From: Bacteroidota bacterium
GTDB lineage: Bacteria > Bacteroidota > Ignavibacteria > Palsa-1295
NCBI GenBank assembly: GCA_018266755.1
Contig: JAFDZW010000001.1
Location: 397,635-461,634 of the forward strand
DNA: 64,000 bases
Reading direction: 5' to 3'
Position 1 is the stretch's first letter. Every line of letters starts with the position of its first letter. The notes beneath the pieces are model-generated. The model was not told the DNA's origin. It searched no databases and saw nothing but the letters and a program-made list of their open reading frames with translations. The position numbers were made by a program, and so were the translations under genes. Shown one piece after another: positions 43,171 through 51,903 of the stretch.

Positions 43171-43938
43171 GTGAGTTTATCACTCGATCACGTCAGCATG
43201 CGTTTCGGCGGCCTCACGGCGGTCGGAGATCTCAATGCCATTGTCGAACCGATGGGCCTTGTGGGGCTGATCGGTCCGAACGGTGCGGGAAAGACGACCG
43301 TCTTTAATGTGATCACCGGTGTGTACCAGCCCACCGAAGGAGAGGTTCGCTTTTTCGATCGTTCGCTCAAGGGTCTCAAGCCAAGCGAGATCACGCGCGT
43401 GGGCATTTCGCGCACATTCCAGAATATCCGTCTCTTCCGCGGGATGTCGGTCTTCGACAATATTCGCGTCTCGTTTGCGCCGCGGGCGGTCAATCGCACG
43501 TTCGGTTCGCTTGCGCGCCTCGGCGGCTTCTATTCCGAAGAGAAAGAAATCGCGAAGAAGATCGACGAGTTACTCGAATTTTTCAATCTGCGGCATGTGC
43601 GCGACGAACAGGCGACGAGCCTGCCGTATGGCGATCAGCGCCGTGTCGAGATCATCCGTGCACTTGCTACCCAGCCGAAGCTGCTGTTGCTCGACGAACC
43701 TGCCGCCGGGATGAACCCGACCGAGAAGCATAATTTAATGAAGCTCATCCGTCAGCTTCGCGACGAATTCAAGATCGCGATTCTCTTGATCGAACACGAT
43801 ATGAGCCTCGTCATGGGCGTGTGCGAAAAGATCATGGTGCTCGATTACGGCGTAAAGATCGCCGAAGGCACGCCGAAAGAGATCAGCGCCAACGAGCGTG
43901 TCATCGAAGCGTATCTCGGTGAGGTGGCGCATGCTTGA
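43171..43938 (+). CDS. livG: LivG-type branched-chain amino acid ABC ATPase
   Basis: 255 residues from a GTG start. Walker A GPNGAGKT (35-42), the family-typical RTFQNIRLFRGMSVFDNI, an altered signature LPYGDQRRVEIIRAL (LivG style instead of LSGGQ), Walker B LLLLDEPAAGMNP, H-loop IEHDMSLVMG. It is one of two ATPases of the HAAT (branched-chain amino acid) importers. It overlaps livF by eight bases, but no livH, livM or binding-protein gene is nearby. Confidence 0.9.
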   Translation: MSLSLDHVSMRFGGLTAVGDLNAIVEPMGLVGLIGPNGAGKTTVFNVITGVYQPTEGEVRFFDRSLKGLKPSEITRVGISRTFQNIRLFRGMSVFDNIRVSFAPRAVNRTFGSLARLGGFYSEEKEIAKKIDELLEFFNLRHVRDEQATSLPYGDQRRVEIIRALATQPKLLLLDEPAAGMNPTEKHNLMKLIRQLRDEFKIAILLIEHDMSLVMGVCEKIMVLDYGVKIAEGTPKEISANERVIEAYLGEVAHA

Positions 43939-44641
43939 GATCAACGACCTCCATGTATCCTACGGCCAGATCGCCGCGCTCAAAGGCGTGACGGTGTCGG
44001 TCGGCGCGGGCGAGATCGTCACGCTCATCGGCGCGAACGGCGCGGGCAAGACGACACTGCTACGCACGATCAGCGGTTTGCTCAAGCCCAAAAGCGGAAG
44101 CATCGCCATCGAAGGAAAAGAAATTACAAAAGTGCCGGCGCATGAAATCGTCGGCATGGGGATCGCGCAGTCGCCGGAAGGCCGCATGATCTTTGCGAAT
44201 CTGACCGTGCTCGAAAATCTGAAGATGGGCGCGTATCTACGCAATGACCACGACGCCATTGCCAAAGACATGGAGTATGTCTTCAGCATTTTTCCTCGCT
44301 TGAAAGAACGCGAGGCCCAACTTGGCGGCACCCTTTCCGGAGGCGAACAGCAAATGCTTGCCATCGGCCGCGCACTGATGTCGAAGCCGCGAGTCCTCTT
44401 GCTCGACGAGCCGTCGCTCGGCATCGCACCGAAACTCGTGCGAACGATCTTCGAGAAGATCGTCGAGATCAATAAGAATTTGAATATGACCGTTCTGCTC
44501 GTCGAGCAGAATGCGCACATGGCGCTTGGTATTGCACGCCGAGGCTACGTACTGGAGACCGGGAAGATCGTCCTCGAAGGTCCGGCGGACGAACTCAGCG
44601 AAAACGAAGAGGTAAAGAAAGCTTATCTTGGATCGGCATAA
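43931..44641 (+). CDS. livF: LivF-type branched-chain amino acid ABC ATPase
   Basis: 236 residues from the ATG at 43931 (MLEINDLHVSYG), eight bases inside livG. Walker A GANGAGKT (34-41), QSPEGRMIFANLTVLENL typical of LivF, signature LSGGEQQMLAIGRAL, Walker B LLLLDEPSLGIAP, VEQNAHMAL H-loop equivalent. It works with LivG under LivHM permeases. Its last 19 bases overlap the convergent glycosyltransferase gene at 44623. Confidence 0.9.
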   Translation: MLEINDLHVSYGQIAALKGVTVSVGAGEIVTLIGANGAGKTTLLRTISGLLKPKSGSIAIEGKEITKVPAHEIVGMGIAQSPEGRMIFANLTVLENLKMGAYLRNDHDAIAKDMEYVFSIFPRLKEREAQLGGTLSGGEQQMLAIGRALMSKPRVLLLDEPSLGIAPKLVRTIFEKIVEINKNLNMTVLLVEQNAHMALGIARRGYVLETGKIVLEGPADELSENEEVKKAYLGSA

Positions 44642-46164
44642 TCGGTTCGCCGATAGATTCGCACGAGTCCGACCGAATCGACCAGCGTAAACGGCGTCCC
44701 TGCCGCCTCGGCTTCTTGAACGAGTACTTCCGCAAATGTCGTCCAGTCGGCAAGATAGGCAATCCCGCTGCTATCGATGTAGCGACCGCGAGCCCCGTGC
44801 TTCATAGCGAGTAACACATCTGCATTTACTTTCCCATCGAGGTTCACAACGTTGTCGGAAACGAATGATGCGATACCCGATTGCTGCATCCCGACGGATG
44901 CAGCGGGATGCTTCCGGGCCCAGAGCCCCATGCGATAGAGGTCGCCCTCGCCCGTCGCAGTCATAATATGAGCGTATCGCACGACAGTAACGGAGAATCC
45001 CGAAAGCAACAAGACGACGAAAGCCGAGCGAGCTGCGAGCGACCATTGTGCGAACGTACGTACGAATGTGGGCGCCGACATCGCGACAAGCAGCAACCAT
45101 GCGATGCGCAACGGTTGTATGTATCGAGGAATGAAATACGACGCGTGGAAAAATAGTATGTAATAGATCAGAATGCACACGCCGCCGACCAGGAGCGGAT
45201 AGAGCACTTGAATATCGTTATTCGATCGTATCGAACGACCGAGCCCGAGCGTGCGAGCGATCCAGAATACGGATGCGGGCACAATAATGCAACCCACGGC
45301 CAGCACGAGTGCCGGTGTAGTTGGGTAGGGCATTGTGAAGAACGTACTCAAGACGTCGGACAACGCGACGGCGGCATGCGCGAGATTCTCGACGAGCGAC
45401 GCGCCGCCGATCGATTCCGCTTGCCCGCTTGTCGGCATCAGGCTCCCGAAGATGGTGAGGTTATAGATCCACCACGGGCTGCTGACGAGAACGGCAACGA
45501 CCGGCGGAATAAGGATGTGTGAGACGGGTTTGCGATCGAAGTATTCAAACACGATGAAGCATGCGACAAACACGCATGCATCGATTCGTGCAAGCACCAG
45601 CAGCCCGAGTGCAATGCCGAAGAGGATGTGTTGTGTCGTGCGTTCGTGCCTACCACTTCTGAAGTTTGCACGACGCATGGCATAGAGCAGCATCACGGCA
45701 AGCAGCATCGTCGAGTAGAGCCCGGTCTCGAGCCCGTTCATCGTTTGTGCGAGAATAGGATACGTGAGTGCCCAGAGGGCGGCGGCGGCAATCGGTGCGA
45801 TCGACGCGTTCGCCGAGAGCCTCCGCACCAGCGTATACACGAGGTACACCGAAAGCGTATCGATGAGTGCATCGAGGATGAGTGTCAGTCGCAAGCCAAG
45901 CCATTTGTCCTGGCTGGCAATCGCATAGCACGGTGCGCGCAGCGCCACGACGAGCGGTTGGATGCCGTTGGTCGGCATGCGGCCGTCGATCGAGAGGCCA
46001 TGCCCGTGCGCAAGATGGTACGAGACGTTCTGGTCGTAGAACGAATCGTCGTCGAAGAGGCGGCTTGCAAGGCTTGCATCGGAGCGCAGCGAAAGACCGG
46101 CTCGCATCACGAAGGTGAAAGCCAACAGCAGAAACAATATGGTACGAGAGTGGCGCATGTGCAT
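44623..46164 (-). CDS. polytopic glycosyltransferase-like membrane protein (GT39/ArnT-like)
   Basis: About 513 residues from the ATG at 46164; the ATG at 46158 (MRHSRTILFLLL) is equally possible, and a TTG at 46176 is less so. About ten hydrophobic segments and an early Asp-rich loop (RLFDDDSFYDQNVSYHLAHG, where GT-C enzymes hold the catalytic Asp) indicate a GT-C glycosyltransferase using a polyprenyl-phosphate sugar. The C-terminal ~110 residues form a soluble domain. The TATATTTG box at 46174-46181 is so near the ATG that the mRNA may be nearly leaderless. Confidence 0.75.
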   Translation of the reverse strand: MHMRHSRTILFLLLAFTFVMRAGLSLRSDASLASRLFDDDSFYDQNVSYHLAHGHGLSIDGRMPTNGIQPLVVALRAPCYAIASQDKWLGLRLTLILDALIDTLSVYLVYTLVRRLSANASIAPIAAAALWALTYPILAQTMNGLETGLYSTMLLAVMLLYAMRRANFRSGRHERTTQHILFGIALGLLVLARIDACVFVACFIVFEYFDRKPVSHILIPPVVAVLVSSPWWIYNLTIFGSLMPTSGQAESIGGASLVENLAHAAVALSDVLSTFFTMPYPTTPALVLAVGCIIVPASVFWIARTLGLGRSIRSNNDIQVLYPLLVGGVCILIYYILFFHASYFIPRYIQPLRIAWLLLVAMSAPTFVRTFAQWSLAARSAFVVLLLSGFSVTVVRYAHIMTATGEGDLYRMGLWARKHPAASVGMQQSGIASFVSDNVVNLDGKVNADVLLAMKHGARGRYIDSSGIAYLADWTTFAEVLVQEAEAAGTPFTLVDSVGLVRIYRRTDYADPR

Positions 46165-46173
46165 TTGGTGGTT

Positions 46174-46181
46174 CAAATATA
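46174..46181 (-). promoter_or_regulatory. putative -7 promoter box TATATTTG
   Basis: On the minus strand, 9 bases upstream of the ATG at 46164 and 15 upstream of the ATG at 46158. Confidence 0.4.
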
Positions 46182-46269
46182 CATGGCCTGCGACGATAAA
46201 TTTGTATTAACTCCGTGGTGGCGCGGAACTCTGGCCGTGTTTGAAGTGTCTCATACCCTGCACGTAGAA

Positions 46270-46430
46270 ACGCCTGTTAGGTGAGGCTACTGAATGAAAA
46301 AAAGCTGCTGCCCGGAAATGTCGAGAGACGCCAATGGGTAGAACAGGTTTTGCCGGATTAAGGCTTAACATAACGCAGCTTTCCGAGTGGATCGGAATAC
46401 GTTGTTCAGTGCTAAAACTCTACAAGGGGG
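46270..46430 (+). promoter_or_regulatory. M-box (ykoK) Mg2+ riboswitch aptamer
   Basis: The conserved aptamer core is easily read in order: GTTAGGTGAGGCTAC at 46275, GCTGCTGCCCGGAAATGTC from 46304, GAGAGACGCCAATGGGT from 46323, AACAGG, TTAAGG, CGCAGCT at 46374 (pairing partner of the GCTGC element) and CAGTGCTAAAACTCTAC at 46407. These are the signatures of the M-box family that senses intracellular Mg2+ and shuts off downstream genes when Mg2+ is high. It lies 92 bases upstream of the porin ATG and is followed by a terminator. Confidence 0.95.
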
Positions 46431-46482
46431 CATCTGCTTGATGTGCGTCGGGCCGTGGGGTTCGGCGAGCGTCAGCACTCAT

Positions 46483-46508
46483 AGCCCCAACCGGGGCTTT
46501 TTTCGTTT
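46483..46508 (+). terminator. riboswitch expression-platform terminator
   Basis: Stem AGCCCC / GGGGCT with an AACC loop and a run of six T, then CGTTTT. It sits between the M-box and the porin ATG at 46522. TGGGG at 46456-46460 can pair with CCCCA in the terminator's left arm, a plausible antiterminator. Confidence 0.88.
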
Positions 46509-46521
46509 TAGGACCCGAAAG

Positions 46522-47823
46522 ATGAAATTCACGATCATCGCCGTGCATATTCTCTGTATTCCGCTGCTGACTCGGGCTCAGCCGGCGGGCGATGCTTCAC
46601 CGTGGAGTTTTCACTTCCAACAAACAGTGATCGGGCAGTATCACTTTGATTTCCGATCGCCATACTCCGGTACCAATAGTTTAGCCTCGCATGAGGATGC
46701 GGCCTATTCGGTGACATCGACGATGTTCGTCGGCTGCCGCATTACCGACGGCACACAGGTGTTTTTCGATCCTGAACTTGCCGCCGGAGGCGGACTCAGC
46801 GGTGCAACCGGTGTCGCCGGTGCACTCAACGGTGAGACGTATCGCATCGGCGATCCGAAGCCGTCGCTCGCAATTGCGAGGTTGTATGTGCAACAGGATA
46901 TTGCGCTCAGCGACGAGCGCACCCGAACCGAGGACGCGGCGAACGCGGTTGCCGGCACGCAGCCTCTGCGGCGCATCACGATCACTGCAGGAAAGTACGG
47001 GATCACCGACCGATTCGATGCAAATAGCGTTTCGCATGATCCGAGGACGCAATTTCTGAACTGGTCGCTCATGAGTGCGGGCGCATGGGATTATCCGGCC
47101 GATACCAAAGGCTATACGATCGGCGCGACCGTGGAATATATTGCGCCAGAGATATCCCTGCGTGCTGCAGCAAGTATGGTGCCGTACGAAGCGAACCAGG
47201 CCGTCTTCGATAGGAATGTTGCCCATGCGCATTCCGGGACGATCGAAGTCGAAGTGCCACATCGGTTGTTCGAACGGCAAGGCGTCGTTCGCCTTCTTGT
47301 GTTCCATACGACGGCGAGAATGGGCGATTACGCCGAGGCGCTTCGTCAACACGGCACACCCGATATCACAACGACCAGAACATACGGCCGTGCAAAGTAC
47401 GGTTTCGATCTGAATCTGGAACAGCCGCTATCGGCAGTGCTTTCCGGCTTTGTCCGAGCAAGCTGGAACGACGGCTCGACGGAAACCTGGATGTTCACCG
47501 AGATCGATCGGTCGCTTTCGATCGGTACTGCGCTCGACGGCGCATTCCGAAGCGCGGGGCTGGATGGAGCACGTGCGGCCGTTGTCGTCAACGGCATTTC
47601 CAATCTGCACCGCGACTATCTTGCCGCAGGCGGCAATGGATTCATTCTCGGAGATGGGGCTCTTGGTTACGGGCCAGAAGCGATTGCCGAAGTACAGTAC
47701 GCAACGAGGATCGCAGAATTTTTTACGTTATCGGCCGATGCACAATACGTGCTGAACCCGGGGTTCAATCGCGATCGTGGCCCGGTGGGCGTCGTTGCCC
47801 TGCGTGGACATGTGGAGATGTGA
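46522..47823 (+). CDS. OprB-like outer-membrane porin under M-box control
   Basis: 433 residues from the ATG at 46522 (MKFTIIAVHILCIPLLTRAQ, a signal peptide), with AGGA about 9 bases upstream. The upstream open frame from 46387 runs through the riboswitch and terminator and is not a real start. The central segment GKYGITDRFDANSVSHDPRT-QFLNW is the hallmark of carbohydrate-selective OprB-type porins, and the C terminus is barrel-like (VVALRGHVEM). It should form an outer-membrane channel. Its stop is 38 bases from the permease gene. Control by a Mg2+ riboswitch suggests it admits Mg2+ or a Mg2+ chelate when Mg2+ is scarce (inference). Confidence 0.85.
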   Translation: MKFTIIAVHILCIPLLTRAQPAGDASPWSFHFQQTVIGQYHFDFRSPYSGTNSLASHEDAAYSVTSTMFVGCRITDGTQVFFDPELAAGGGLSGATGVAGALNGETYRIGDPKPSLAIARLYVQQDIALSDERTRTEDAANAVAGTQPLRRITITAGKYGITDRFDANSVSHDPRTQFLNWSLMSAGAWDYPADTKGYTIGATVEYIAPEISLRAAASMVPYEANQAVFDRNVAHAHSGTIEVEVPHRLFERQGVVRLLVFHTTARMGDYAEALRQHGTPDITTTRTYGRAKYGFDLNLEQPLSAVLSGFVRASWNDGSTETWMFTEIDRSLSIGTALDGAFRSAGLDGARAAVVVNGISNLHRDYLAAGGNGFILGDGALGYGPEAIAEVQYATRIAEFFTLSADAQYVLNPGFNRDRGPVGVVALRGHVEM

Positions 47824-47861
47824 CCATTGAATGTAATAGAATACTCTAAGACTGCTGTGAC

Positions 47862-49616
47862 ATGAGTCTCGTTAAGTCCATCATCGAATTTCCGCGTCGC
47901 ATGCGCATTGCCGACATTATTGTCGTCGCTGCGCTTGGCGGGATCGTGTATTGGCTGACGGCGATCTCGCAGGAGTGGAGCGGCTCGGCGCATTCGGTGG
48001 TGAAGATCCATACCGAGTTCGGCTATCTGCCGCTCTATACCGTGTACTCGCTTACCCGCGGGCTCGTGGCGTATTTGATCTCGCTCGTGTTCACGATCGC
48101 ATACGGCTATGTGATGGCCCACTCGCGTGCGGCGGAGCGCGTGATGCTGCCGCTGCTCGATATTTTGCAGAGCATTCCGGTCCTGAGTTTCCTGCCGGCG
48201 TTCTCGATCGCGCTGATCGGGTTGTTTCCGAATACGAACATCGGCCTCGAGCTTGTCGCAGTAATGGCGATTTTTACCGGGCAGGTGTGGAACATGACGT
48301 ACGCATTCTACCGCTCGCTCAAAGGCATCCCGAGCGATATGCGCGACGCCGCCGAAAGTTTTTACCTGAGCCGTCGTGAGATCTTGACAAAGCTCGAACT
48401 TCCGGCCAGCGCCATCCCGCTGATCTGGAATTCGATGATGTCGTTTGCCGGCGGATGGTTCTTCCTAACAGTGTGCGAAGCGTTTACACTCGGCGACCGC
48501 GATTTCCGGTTGCCGGGCGTCGGCAGCTACATGTCGGTCGCGATCGAAAAAGGCGACACCGGCGCAATGATCGGCGCGGTCATCGCGATGGGCATCATGA
48601 TCATCTTCCTCGATCGGGTGCTGTGGCATCCACTGGTGATCTGGAGTCGCAAATTCCGGATGGAAGATACGGCCGAGGAATTCGAAGAGCGTTCGCTCGT
48701 CCTGGATATCATTCGCGGATCGAGCCTCGTCGAGTGGTTCTGGAAGAAGCTGAGCGTGAAGAAGGACGCCGAGCGGCAGCGGAGCGCACCTGCCGAACTC
48801 GAGACGATCAAACATTCGACGCAGAAGCTCATCTCGACCTTCACCGTGCGCGAGCCGAAAGTGCGCAAAGCATTCACGCTAATGTTTTCTGCGGCGTTCT
48901 TCGCGCTGATCGTCTACGGCGCAGTGGCGGCGGTCATGTCCTTTGCGACAACGCTCACGACCGGCGAGTGGGCCGATATCGGGCTCGGCACTGCAGCGAC
49001 GTTCGGGCGTACGCTTGCGGCGGTGCTCTTTGCCTCGCTCTGGACGGTTCCGGTCGGGGCGATCATCGGCATGAATCAGAAACTGGCGCGTCGGTTGCAA
49101 CCGGTGATCCAGTTTATGGCTTCGTTTCCTGCGCCGATGATCTTTCCGTTGATCCTGATCGCACTGGCGCGATTCCATATCTCGATCGAGATCGGTGCGG
49201 TGTTGATGATGATTATCGGCACGCAGTGGTATTTACTCTTTAACGTGATCGCCGGCGCCAGTGCGATCCCGAACGATCTGCAGGAGCTCTCGGATAGTTA
49301 CGCACTGCCGCGATTGCTCCGCTGGACCAAAGTGATCCTGCCGGCACTCTTTCCGTCGATCATCACAGGCATGATTACGGCAGCAGGCGGTGCGTGGAAC
49401 ACGAGCATCGTTGCCGAAAATTATTTCGTACCCGGCAAAGAGCGCATGACAGCGACCGGCATCGGAGCACTGATCAGTATTGCCAGCGAGAAGGGTAATA
49501 CACCGCTGCTGATTGCAAGCACGATTGCATTGAGCACGGTCGTCGTGCTCATCAATAAATTTTTCTGGCGCCGACTCTTTGCGTTGGCGCAGGAACGGTA
49601 CACCCTCAATAAGTAG
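47862..49616 (+). CDS. ABC transporter permease with two fused MetI-like domains
   Basis: 584 residues with two BPD/MetI-type transmembrane domains in one chain (about 60-250 and 340-575) linked by a charged segment (RSAPAELETIKHSTQKL). Both have an EAA-like coupling loop: DAAESFYLSRREILTKLELP and ELSDSYALPRLLRWTKVILP. The arrangement is known for some NitT/TauT-like importers. It is likely driven by the ATPase at 49860 and is co-transcribed with the M-box-controlled porin; no substrate-binding protein gene lies nearby. Annotation tools would probably call it a nitrate/sulfonate/bicarbonate permease, but the riboswitch argues for Mg2+ (inference). Confidence 0.85.
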   Translation: MSLVKSIIEFPRRMRIADIIVVAALGGIVYWLTAISQEWSGSAHSVVKIHTEFGYLPLYTVYSLTRGLVAYLISLVFTIAYGYVMAHSRAAERVMLPLLDILQSIPVLSFLPAFSIALIGLFPNTNIGLELVAVMAIFTGQVWNMTYAFYRSLKGIPSDMRDAAESFYLSRREILTKLELPASAIPLIWNSMMSFAGGWFFLTVCEAFTLGDRDFRLPGVGSYMSVAIEKGDTGAMIGAVIAMGIMIIFLDRVLWHPLVIWSRKFRMEDTAEEFEERSLVLDIIRGSSLVEWFWKKLSVKKDAERQRSAPAELETIKHSTQKLISTFTVREPKVRKAFTLMFSAAFFALIVYGAVAAVMSFATTLTTGEWADIGLGTAATFGRTLAAVLFASLWTVPVGAIIGMNQKLARRLQPVIQFMASFPAPMIFPLILIALARFHISIEIGAVLMMIIGTQWYLLFNVIAGASAIPNDLQELSDSYALPRLLRWTKVILPALFPSIITGMITAAGGAWNTSIVAENYFVPGKERMTATGIGALISIASEKGNTPLLIASTIALSTVVVLINKFFWRRLFALAQERYTLNK

Positions 49617-49643
49617 GCGATGCCGGTTGAACAGGCTATGCAA

Positions 49644-49758
49644 CGTCATTCTGAGCACATTCGCTGTGCTCAGTGTAAACTCCGCGAAGAATCCCTTCAG
49701 GATTGTACGAAGATTCGTGGCACACCGAAAGGGATTCTTCGCTTTGCTCAGAATCACG
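49644..49758. repeat. interspersed palindromic repeat, copy R5
   Basis: Opens CGTCATTCTGAGCACATTCG and closes with CTTTGCTCAGAATCACG. Its left arm is the near-exact reverse complement of the extended right arm of R1. It sits in the gap between the permease and ATPase genes of the M-box operon. Confidence 0.9.
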
Positions 49759-49859
49759 ATGTGGTACAAATAGTGTTATGCAGCGCCACGACAAGATTGT
49801 CGGAGCGTGAACCGGCAATGCGACGATCGAATGTTGTAACTCAATAGGAGTAGAGTGCT

Positions 49860-51182
49860 ATGAGCGTATCACCAATGACAGCCCAGACGCCGGTGGCAAT
49901 ACCGGGCAAAGAGTTGATCGAGTTGCGCGATGTGTCGATGACCTTCGTACAGCCCGGCGGCAAATCGTTGCCGGTGCTCGAGCATATCAGCGTCAGCGTC
50001 TCGGAGAACGAATTCCTGTGTTTGCTCGGCCCGTCGGGTTCGGGCAAATCGACGATCCTTCGCATTCTTACCGGCTTGCTCAAACCGACGATCGGCTCGG
50101 TGTCGGTCAACGGCTCGCCGATGGTTGGGTTTAACCCGCTCACGTCGATGGTCTTCCAGTCGTTCGCACTCTTGCCGTGGCTGACCGTCGAAGAGAATGT
50201 TGCCCTTGGTCTCGAAGCGCTCAAGATGCCGCGCGATGTCGTCAAAGAGAAGGTTCGGCGCGCGATCGATATGGTCGGTTTGGAAGGATTCGAAGAAGCG
50301 TACCCGAAGGAATTGTCGGGCGGGATGAAACAGCGCGTCGGTATTGCACGCGGACTGGTCGTAGAGCCGGCCGTGCTCTGTATGGACGAGCCGTTCAGCG
50401 CGCTCGATGCACTCACGGCCGAGAACCTGCGCGACGAAGTGCTGCATCTGTTTCATTCGCACGATACGACGCTCAAGTCGGTCGTGATGGTCACGCACCT
50501 GATCGAAGAGGCCGTACAGATGGCGAGCCGTATCATTGTGCTCGACACGCATCCGGGCCGCATCAAGGCGGAGTTTACAAATGCGTTGCCGTATCCGCGC
50601 AATCCGCGTTCGCGCGAATTTCAAGAACTCAGCGACCGGATTTACGCACTCATCACGAACACCGTCCTTCCGTTCGTCGAAGAACCGAAGACCCAGCAGC
50701 GCATCGAGATCATTCCGACCGTCAATATCGGCGAGCTAACCGGTCTGTTGCATATTCTTTCGGAGTATCAAACGATCGATATTGGCGATCTCTCGGAGAA
50801 TGTCGGCCATCCGTTCCACGAAACACTGCAGATCGTCAAGGCCGCAGAACTACTGGAGTTCGCGCAAACGCCGGGACAGAACGTCATCATTACGCCGCTT
50901 GGCCGCACGTTCGTCGAATCGGAAATCAACGATCAGAAGAAACTCTTCAACACACAGATCAGAAAGCTGCGCACATTCGGCATCCTGCTCGAAACACTCT
51001 CGAAGAATAGCGGTGAGGTCCCGAAAGAAGTGCTGCTCGAGGATTACACGACGCGCATGCCGTATGAGGATTCGGAGGCCGTGCTCGATACGATCATCGA
51101 CTGGGGCCGCTACGCCGAGCTGATCGGCTACAGCCCGAAGGACGATGTCGTGTATCTCGATACAGGAGAAGAGCGGAGTTAA
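49860..51182 (+). CDS. ABC ATPase with C-terminal AAA-associated domain
   Basis: 440 residues with AGGAG about 10 bases upstream. An N-terminal ABC ATPase (about 18-260) has Walker A GPSGSGKS (57-64), Q-loop MVFQSFALLPW, signature LSGGMKQRVGIARGL, Walker B VLCMDEPFSALDA and VTHLIEEAVQMA, closest to NitT/TauT (SsuB/TauB) ATPases. The extra ~140 residues at the C terminus (NIGELTGLLHILSEYQTIDIGDL to the end) are the AAA-associated C-terminal domain found in a subset of such ATPases, possibly regulatory. It is the probable motor for the 47862 permease. Confidence 0.88.
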   Translation: MSVSPMTAQTPVAIPGKELIELRDVSMTFVQPGGKSLPVLEHISVSVSENEFLCLLGPSGSGKSTILRILTGLLKPTIGSVSVNGSPMVGFNPLTSMVFQSFALLPWLTVEENVALGLEALKMPRDVVKEKVRRAIDMVGLEGFEEAYPKELSGGMKQRVGIARGLVVEPAVLCMDEPFSALDALTAENLRDEVLHLFHSHDTTLKSVVMVTHLIEEAVQMASRIIVLDTHPGRIKAEFTNALPYPRNPRSREFQELSDRIYALITNTVLPFVEEPKTQQRIEIIPTVNIGELTGLLHILSEYQTIDIGDLSENVGHPFHETLQIVKAAELLEFAQTPGQNVIITPLGRTFVESEINDQKKLFNTQIRKLRTFGILLETLSKNSGEVPKEVLLEDYTTRMPYEDSEAVLDTIIDWGRYAELIGYSPKDDVVYLDTGEERS

Positions 51183-51186
51183 GTGC

Positions 51187-51206
51187 TCGGGAGTGAGTGC
51201 TCCCGA
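51187..51206. terminator. hairpin after the ABC ATPase gene
   Basis: TCGGGAG / CTCCCGA stem with a 6-base loop, starting 5 bases after the stop; no T-run. Possible factor-assisted terminator for the M-box operon. Confidence 0.45.
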
Positions 51207-51245
51207 ACTCAAGGGCCCTGCACCTTCCGGCACCCATGCGCGAAC

Positions 51246-51668
51246 CTATCGTTGTATCGAGTGGAGAATCGATACGGTCCGGCTTTCGACGGTCGGTCTC
51301 CCCAGATCGTCGATCATCGTAAGCACAAGCACATAGGTACCGTCGGGCAGGTCGTTCAGAACGATCGTACGAGTATGTTCACCGCTCGCTTCGGTTATTG
51401 TGGGCTCGGTACGATATACCTCCCGACCGAGCAGATCGCGAACCGTAATCCGCACAGCCATGTCCCGTGGCAGTACATATCGGAGCGCCGTCTGCCGGTC
51501 GAAAGGAATAATCGCTTCGGGGAAACGTGCCGCGATTGGCGCCTGCGTGCGCAGAACTATCGTTGGGAGGTCCGAACGAACGAGCCATATTGTTCTGCTT
51601 TGTGCGGCGTGCGTGCCGGAGTAAGCTTCGCAGCTCGAACCAACACGCAGGTGCCTTCGCGCGGGTGT
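51246..51668 (-). pseudogene. decayed remnant of a T9SS cargo gene (sorting domain)
   Basis: A frame open from 51668 to a stop at 51246, without a usable start codon at its upstream end (the first ATG is at 51461). The last ~100 codons read as a sorting domain: FPEAIIPFDRQTALRYVLPR, VRITVRDLLGREVYRTE, LPDGTYVLVLTMIDD and SRTVSILHSIQR, clearly related to the end of the neighbouring 843-residue protein (VQFSVRDMLGRVVF ... ARTISVVHASAR). Just upstream a different frame reads SKDDGTVSLIMN, suggesting a frameshift. It is the tail of a lost surface protein. Confidence 0.7.
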
Positions 51669-51903
51669 TCATAATGAGACTGACCGTACCATCATCTTTG
51701 CTGGCCACGGCCGTCTCAGGGTCGAACGATCCAGGAAATTTTTCCGCTACCGAACCCTAAACCACTAACGGCAGCGGCCCCAAACTCCGGATGCTCTTCA
51801 CCACCCCTATGACACAAGCAAGGGATCGTTTGTGACACAACGGGGTCGGATAATGAGAACCCAACCCCGTCGCATCACATGTTTATGGAGCCAGATCGGG
51901 TGT

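Noticed and set aside
46387-46521. N-terminal extension of the porin frame
   Set aside because: It would be translated from the riboswitch and its terminator; the signal peptide starts at 46522.
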